In this document: piece after piece, positions 6,993-10,903 of the stretch | Position numbering within the stretch: position 1 is the first letter of the stretch | Layout: the number at the start of each line of letters is the position of its first letter | Assembly (NCBI GenBank): GCA_029779995.1 | Contig: JAKOZM010000205.1 | Span: forward strand, 1-10,903 | Length of the DNA: 10,903 nt | DNA from: Actinomycetes bacterium | GTDB taxonomy: Bacteria; Actinomycetota; Actinomycetes; S36-B12; UBA10799 | Direction of reading: 5' to 3' | Translations under genes and position numbers: made by a program | Notes under the pieces: generated by a model | What the model saw: the letters and a program-made list of their open reading frames with translations, nothing else | Database searches by the model: none | Told to the model about the DNA's origin: nothing

Positions 6993-9802
6993 TTCAAGAC
7001 CTGCTGCCCAAGGTTGATCGAGGAGACTTCCAGGAGGTCTTCATCGAGGACCTCAACTGGCTCGCCCCAGACGTGAAGCAGTCCGTCACAGCGACCGGCG
7101 ATGACGGCCGCAAGGTCAGTGCCCGGAACATTGCCTCCTACAAGGGGTTGCGTGTCTGGCTCTGCGATGAACGCCCAGGTTCTGTCCTTGAGGCCGAGCT
7201 CGACCGCCTCATCGCCAAGACCTCGACTGACCGGCTCGTCATCTTTGACGATGACAAGGAGCAGGTCTGGCGGTGGCCGGTTCGTCGGGCCAAGGACGGC
7301 TCCGTCACCTCACGCCTGACCAGCCACCGACACAAGAAGGGCGACGCTGACCCGAAGTTCGCCGCGCGGCTCGACATCATCCGTATGCCGTTCGACGTCG
7401 TGCTGGATGCCAACGCGGTGCTGGGCAAAGTCCGTGAGGCCTTCGACACCGAGGCCCAGAACGAGTCAAAGCGCGCCTCGAAGCTCATGGCCACCATGTA
7501 TGCCGCGGTCGAGAAGGCATACCCCACGAAGGTCGATCCCAAGGTCCGGGACCACGAGATCTCGGTGACGCTTGCCCGCATCCTCTTTCTCATGTTCGGC
7601 GACGACACCGAGATGTGGGAAACGGACGCCTTCCGAAACGTTATCCAGCACGAAGTCTTGCCCGACGGCTCGAACCTTGCCCGGGTGCTGAACGACCTCT
7701 TCGCCTTCCTCGACACCGCGCACCCGCAGCAGATTCCGACCGGCTTCGGTGGCTTCAAGTACGTCAACGGCGGCATCTTCGAAGAACCGATCGAGCTCCC
7801 CCCGCTCGGCAAGGACTTCCGCACGGCGATCCTCGACGCCTGCGCCGTCGACTGGTCAGGGATCAGCCCCGCCATCTTCGGCTCCATGTTCCAGTCCGTC
7901 CGTGACGCCGAGACCCGTCGCGCCCTCGGCGAGCACTACACCTCTGAGGAGAACATCCTCAAGACACTCAACCCACTCTTCCTCGACGAGCTGCGCGAAG
8001 AGTTCACCGCGGCTCTTGCCCGAGATACCACGCAAAAGAAGGTCAACTCGCTCAACAAGCTGTGGGAGCGACTCGGTGACACCCGATTCATGGATCCAGC
8101 CTGCGGCTGCGGCAACTTCATCATCGTGGCCTATCGCGAGCTCCGTGCGATCGAGCTCCAGGTCATGGAGGCCCTGCATAGCCTGAACCAAGTGGCCGGT
8201 CAGGAAACGTTGGGCGGGGACCTCGTGCGGCAGATCCGGGTAACCCTCGACCACTTCTACGGCATAGAGATCGACGAATGGCCAGCCCGAATCGCCGAGA
8301 CAGCGATGTTCATGATCGACCGGCAGTGCGACCTCAAGCTTCGCGAGAGTTTTGGCTATGCCCCCGAGCGCCTCCCGATCCAGCGTGAGGCGACGGTGGC
8401 CGTTTCCAATGCTCTTCGCGTCAACTGGGCGGACATACTCCCGCCCAGTCCCGGTGTCGTCGTCGCGGGAAACCCGCCCTTCTTGGGCAAGACCGAACGC
8501 ACCGCCGAACAGACAGAGGACATGAAGTGGGCTTGGGGAGCTGATTACTCGGGTGAGGCCGATTTCGTCACCTCCTGGTTTGCCAAGGCAGTGGACTACT
8601 TCAACGACGTGGACGGACGTTGGGCCTTCGTTTCGACGAACTCGGTTACTCAAGGCGTCGTCGTCGCACCCGTGTTCGGACAAATAGCATCCCGTGGGTG
8701 GCATATCCGGTTCGCTCACAGAACCTTTGAGTGGACTTCAGACGCCACGGGAACCGCTGCCGTCCACTGCGTAATCTTCGGCATGGACCGCAGGGCAGCG
8801 GGCCCCCGGCGGCTGTTCAACTACGCCTCTGTGAAGTCGCAACCCATCGAGTTCCAGCCGTCAATAATCAACGCATACCTCGTAGACGCAGCCGAGATCG
8901 TGGTGCGGGACCGACGGACCGCTCTCGCGCCGGAGATGACAACCAACATTCGATTCGGCTCGATGCCTGCCGATGGCGGCGGTTTGCTGGTGAACGCAAC
9001 AGAGGCGGCACACGTACGGTCCGTGGACCCTATTGCGCGCCGGTACCTTCGGAGATTCGTTGGCGCCAAGGAACTGCTCAACAACGCGGAGCGATGGTGC
9101 ATTTGGTTACCGGACGAACAACCCGAATCCATCGCCAAGTCGCCATTTCTCTCCCATCGAATCGAGATGGTCCGCGACTTCCGCACTGTGAAAGCGAAGG
9201 ATGCTGGCGTGCGGGCAGCGTCTGGCACCCCGCACCGATTCAACCGGGTCCAGCAGCCACCCGGCCCGTACCTTTGTATTCCTCGTCACGTCCCCGAGTC
9301 GTACACGCACTTCCCGGCTGCCCACTTCGGACCTGACGTGATCTCGGGCGATGCCAACTTCGTCCTAGATGATCCAACGGGGATCTTCTTCGCCATTGTG
9401 TCCTCAGGGATGTTCATGGTCTGGCAGAAGATGGTTGGCGGGCGCATCAAGAACGATCCCCGCTTCGCCAGCACTGTGACATGGAATACCTTCCCTCTTC
9501 CTCCACTGACACCTCCGGCGCGGCAAGCCATCGTTCGTGCTGGTATGTCAGTGCGCGAGGCTCGTGCAAGCACGCCGGATCTCACGCTAGCTCAGCTCTA
9601 CGAGCCAGGATCCATGACGAGTCGTCTCCAGGCCTCCCACGAACATCTCGATGAGATCGTCGAGTCCTTGTTCGGCCTCAATCCTCGGTCATCGACTGAG
9701 ATCGAACGTCAGACCGCGCTCTTCTCCCGCTACGTGGAGATGGTGACAGGACCCCTATCACTGGCGGTCACCCAGGGGCGCAGTCGTGCAAGAGCCAAGT
9801 AG
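6989..9802 (+). CDS. MmeI-like class I SAM-dependent adenine DNA methyltransferase, nuclease motif not seen
   Basis: This protein has 937 residues. GGAG lies 10 bases before the ATG, which overlaps the helicase stop. Residues about 185-345 match the helical spacer of MmeI-like enzymes (SVTLARILFLMFGDDTEMW, YVNGGIFEE, DWSGISPAIFGSMFQSV, GEHYTSEENIL). The SAM-binding motif is DPACGCGN (369-376). The catalytic motif NPPF (495-498) is the N6-adenine type and is followed by LGKTERTAEQTEDM. Residues about 600-840 should hold the target-recognition domain, ending in WNTFPLPPL (832-840). MmeI itself has an N-terminal D-ExK nuclease. Here the N-terminal 180 residues (FIEDLNWLAPDV, LVIFDDDKEQVWRWPV) show no such triad to my eye. 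The likely role is site-specific methylation that protects host DNA, or a modification/recognition subunit for the helicase-nuclease. Target sequence cannot be read from the gene. Confidence 0.9.
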   Translation: MIQDLLPKVDRGDFQEVFIEDLNWLAPDVKQSVTATGDDGRKVSARNIASYKGLRVWLCDERPGSVLEAELDRLIAKTSTDRLVIFDDDKEQVWRWPVRRAKDGSVTSRLTSHRHKKGDADPKFAARLDIIRMPFDVVLDANAVLGKVREAFDTEAQNESKRASKLMATMYAAVEKAYPTKVDPKVRDHEISVTLARILFLMFGDDTEMWETDAFRNVIQHEVLPDGSNLARVLNDLFAFLDTAHPQQIPTGFGGFKYVNGGIFEEPIELPPLGKDFRTAILDACAVDWSGISPAIFGSMFQSVRDAETRRALGEHYTSEENILKTLNPLFLDELREEFTAALARDTTQKKVNSLNKLWERLGDTRFMDPACGCGNFIIVAYRELRAIELQVMEALHSLNQVAGQETLGGDLVRQIRVTLDHFYGIEIDEWPARIAETAMFMIDRQCDLKLRESFGYAPERLPIQREATVAVSNALRVNWADILPPSPGVVVAGNPPFLGKTERTAEQTEDMKWAWGADYSGEADFVTSWFAKAVDYFNDVDGRWAFVSTNSVTQGVVVAPVFGQIASRGWHIRFAHRTFEWTSDATGTAAVHCVIFGMDRRAAGPRRLFNYASVKSQPIEFQPSIINAYLVDAAEIVVRDRRTALAPEMTTNIRFGSMPADGGGLLVNATEAAHVRSVDPIARRYLRRFVGAKELLNNAERWCIWLPDEQPESIAKSPFLSHRIEMVRDFRTVKAKDAGVRAASGTPHRFNRVQQPPGPYLCIPRHVPESYTHFPAAHFGPDVISGDANFVLDDPTGIFFAIVSSGMFMVWQKMVGGRIKNDPRFASTVTWNTFPLPPLTPPARQAIVRAGMSVREARASTPDLTLAQLYEPGSMTSRLQASHEHLDEIVESLFGLNPRSSTEIERQTALFSRYVEMVTGPLSLAVTQGRSRARAK

Positions 9803-10565
9803 CGGTCTTCCAGTTCGCGTGGTCGAACTGGCGACCACGATGTTCGCGCGGGAGACAGGCTTCAGCGGTCCAGACCTTTACCGGCTCTTCGCGGAGTACA
9901 CGGATGGGCTCGGCGAGTATGCCGGCTGGGGCGGGGGAGCCGAGTCGCGCTGGCAGACCTTCCAACGCGGTCTCAAGTTGCTCACGCGAGAACATCAGGT
10001 GCGCTTCCTGCTCGAACTGTGCGAGTACGACGGCTACATCAAACACGGCCGGCCATCAGACGAGCAGATCGCCAAGCTACGCGCGCTGCTGCTGGCCGAG
10101 AGCGCGCCGGGCTCGGATGCATCTGGTGAACGACTCGCGACCTTGGAGGACTGGAAGTCCGTACAGACCTCCTGGCGTCAGGCCCTCGACAAGATCCACT
10201 CAGACCCTGAGGGAGCCATCACGGCCACGCGCACTCTGTTGGAGAGCACCTGTAAGCACATCTGCGACGAACGCGGGGTGGCCTACGAGAACTCATGGGA
10301 CCTTAGCCGCCTCTACAAGGCAGCGTCGGGAGCCATGAACCTGGCTCCCGATCAGCACACAGAGCAGGTGTTCAAGCAGATCCTGTCCGGAGTGTCCACG
10401 GTCGTCATAGGTCTAGGTGCGATGCGCAACAGCCTCAGCGACGCGCATGGTCGAGGGAAGAACGCTGTCCGCCCGGCACCTCGACACGCCAAGCTTGCCG
10501 TGAATGCAGGCTTTGCCATCGCAGGCTTCCTCATCGATACGCACATTGAGCGTCCCGCGTCGTAG
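9786..10565 (+). CDS. Abortive-infection (Abi_C/HEPN-like) protein
   Basis: This gene encodes 259 aa. It starts at a GTG inside the methylase, 17 bases before the end of that gene, with AGGGG 7 bases upstream. Residues about 140-252 resemble the abortive-infection C-terminal domain (Abi_C, AbiJ-like): ATRTLLESTCKHICDERG (147-164), WDLSRLYKAA, then MRNSLSDAHGRG. R214 and H221, with six residues between, fit the HEPN R-x4-6-H ribonuclease motif. The N-terminal about 110 residues are helical (FSGPDLYRLFAEYTD, WQTFQRGLKLLTREHQVRFLLELCE) and may be an adaptor domain like those of AbiJ proteins, though that is tentative. There is no signal peptide or clear membrane segment. By analogy it could cleave RNA and stop growth when infection is sensed. 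Its overlap with the methylase gene argues that it belongs to the same system. The domain call is moderately firm; the activity and trigger are inferred. Confidence 0.8.
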   Translation: MQEPSSGLPVRVVELATTMFARETGFSGPDLYRLFAEYTDGLGEYAGWGGGAESRWQTFQRGLKLLTREHQVRFLLELCEYDGYIKHGRPSDEQIAKLRALLLAESAPGSDASGERLATLEDWKSVQTSWRQALDKIHSDPEGAITATRTLLESTCKHICDERGVAYENSWDLSRLYKAASGAMNLAPDQHTEQVFKQILSGVSTVVIGLGAMRNSLSDAHGRGKNAVRPAPRHAKLAVNAGFAIAGFLIDTHIERPAS

Positions 10566-10638
10566 ACGGGCAGGGGAATAGCTAGTCGACCCAAGACTGG
10601 CACCCATAACGCGACCTGGCCAACACGCCCGAGCTGCA

Positions 10639-10661
10639 TAACGTCACGTTAATACTGTATT
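10639..10661. repeat. Two abutting palindromes in an AT-rich patch
   Basis: TAACGT-C-ACGTTA (10639-10651) and AATAC-T-GTATT (10651-10661) are each perfect around a single central base and share one A. They lie in an AT-rich island about 75 bases past the last gene of the operon. They could be an operator pair for the next gene or a recombination/attachment-type site. The structure is seen; the role is unknown. Confidence 0.5.
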
Positions 10662-10844
10662 GAAGCGCCGTTACTCCAATCTTGGCTGCATCTCGACACG
10701 AGCCCCGGGTGAACAGCGTCGGGCCGAAACACAACCGTGAATTGGGGGACGTTCGCCAGGCGGCTCGACCGGCCCGGGGGACGTGCCCTGACCTGCGAGA
10801 ACGCGCGGAGTGGTTCCGGGGTGTGGTGCTGGCCGACCACGACG

Positions 10845-10867
10845 ACGGGGGAGGGGACGGGGGAGGG
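10845..10867 (+). repeat. G-rich tandem repeat with G-quadruplex potential
   Basis: ACGGGGGAGGG occurs twice (10845-10855 and 10857-10867) with one G between. This gives four runs of three to five G separated by 1-, 2- and 1-base loops, a tight quadruplex motif on the plus strand. Two more long G runs follow by 10894, and GGGGGACGT also occurs at 10744-10752 and 10776-10784. Confidence 0.6.
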
Positions 10868-10903
10868 ACACGTCTGCGGGGGACGGGTGCGGGGATGAAC
10901 GAG

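Larger units (their letters stand above)
10566..10903 (+). other. Right-hand intergenic tail without a convincing gene
   Basis: No complete coding region stands out in these 338 bases. A frame is open from 10664 to the edge, but it has no good start, and minus-strand frames are open too, as expected in GC-rich DNA. An ATG at 10895-10897 preceded by G-rich sequence could begin the next gene, with only three codons visible. I see no clear intrinsic terminator after the HEPN gene. The palindromes and the G-rich repeat are listed separately. Confidence 0.5.

Noticed and set aside
3693..9802. Classic DISARM, BREX or type I RM locus
   Set aside because: The helicase and methylase resemble parts of such systems. 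However, no DUF1998 pair, PglZ, BrxC, BrxL or HsdS specificity gene is present in the window.
10709..10903. Partial open frame from GTG 10709 to the right edge
   Set aside because: It has no clear ribosome site, a low-complexity G/D-rich end and no recognised motif. Competing minus-strand frames are also open.
1..10903. CRISPR array, tRNA or rRNA gene
   Set aside because: No regularly spaced repeats, tRNA-like T-loop or anticodon arms, or rRNA core sequences were noticed on either strand.

Overview
The window looks like accessory DNA from a high-GC Gram-positive bacterium, most likely an actinobacterium. Third codon positions are strongly G/C, GTG starts are used freely, Shine-Dalgarno sites are good, and the TnsA-like/TnsB pair is of a type common in actinobacterial Tn7-like elements. 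The sequence alone does not support a genus.

Left part (1-2777, minus strand): the start of a Tn7-like transposition operon. A TnsA-like endonuclease gene is followed, with a 4-base stop/start overlap, by a tnsB gene. tnsB is open for 670 codons and runs off the left edge. It carries a complete DDE triad and a Mu-type C-terminal domain. TnsC and any target selector would lie outside the window.

Middle (2778-3072): a divergent control region of about 300 bp. It holds a long imperfect hairpin in the tnsA leader, a second pair of inverted repeats, a weak promoter candidate for tnsAB and a possible transposon terminus.

Right part (3073-10565, plus strand): four tightly packed genes that look like one operon. 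They are a 201-aa protein with a four-cysteine zinc knuckle, an 1099-aa phospholipase-D nuclease/SNF2-type helicase fusion, a 937-aa MmeI-like adenine DNA methyltransferase with no visible nuclease motif, and a 259-aa protein with an Abi_C/HEPN-like C-terminus. Gaps and overlaps are +14, -4 and -17 bases. The inferred reading is a restriction-modification-like phage defence system. In it the methylase marks self DNA, the helicase-PLD protein is the restriction motor and nuclease, and the HEPN protein may be a back-up abortive-infection RNase. The core genes of DISARM, BREX or type I RM that would name it are absent from the window.

The last 338 bases (10566-10903) hold no convincing complete gene. 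They contain two abutting palindromes in an AT-rich patch and a G-rich tandem repeat able to form a G-quadruplex. A possible start codon lies eight bases before the right edge.
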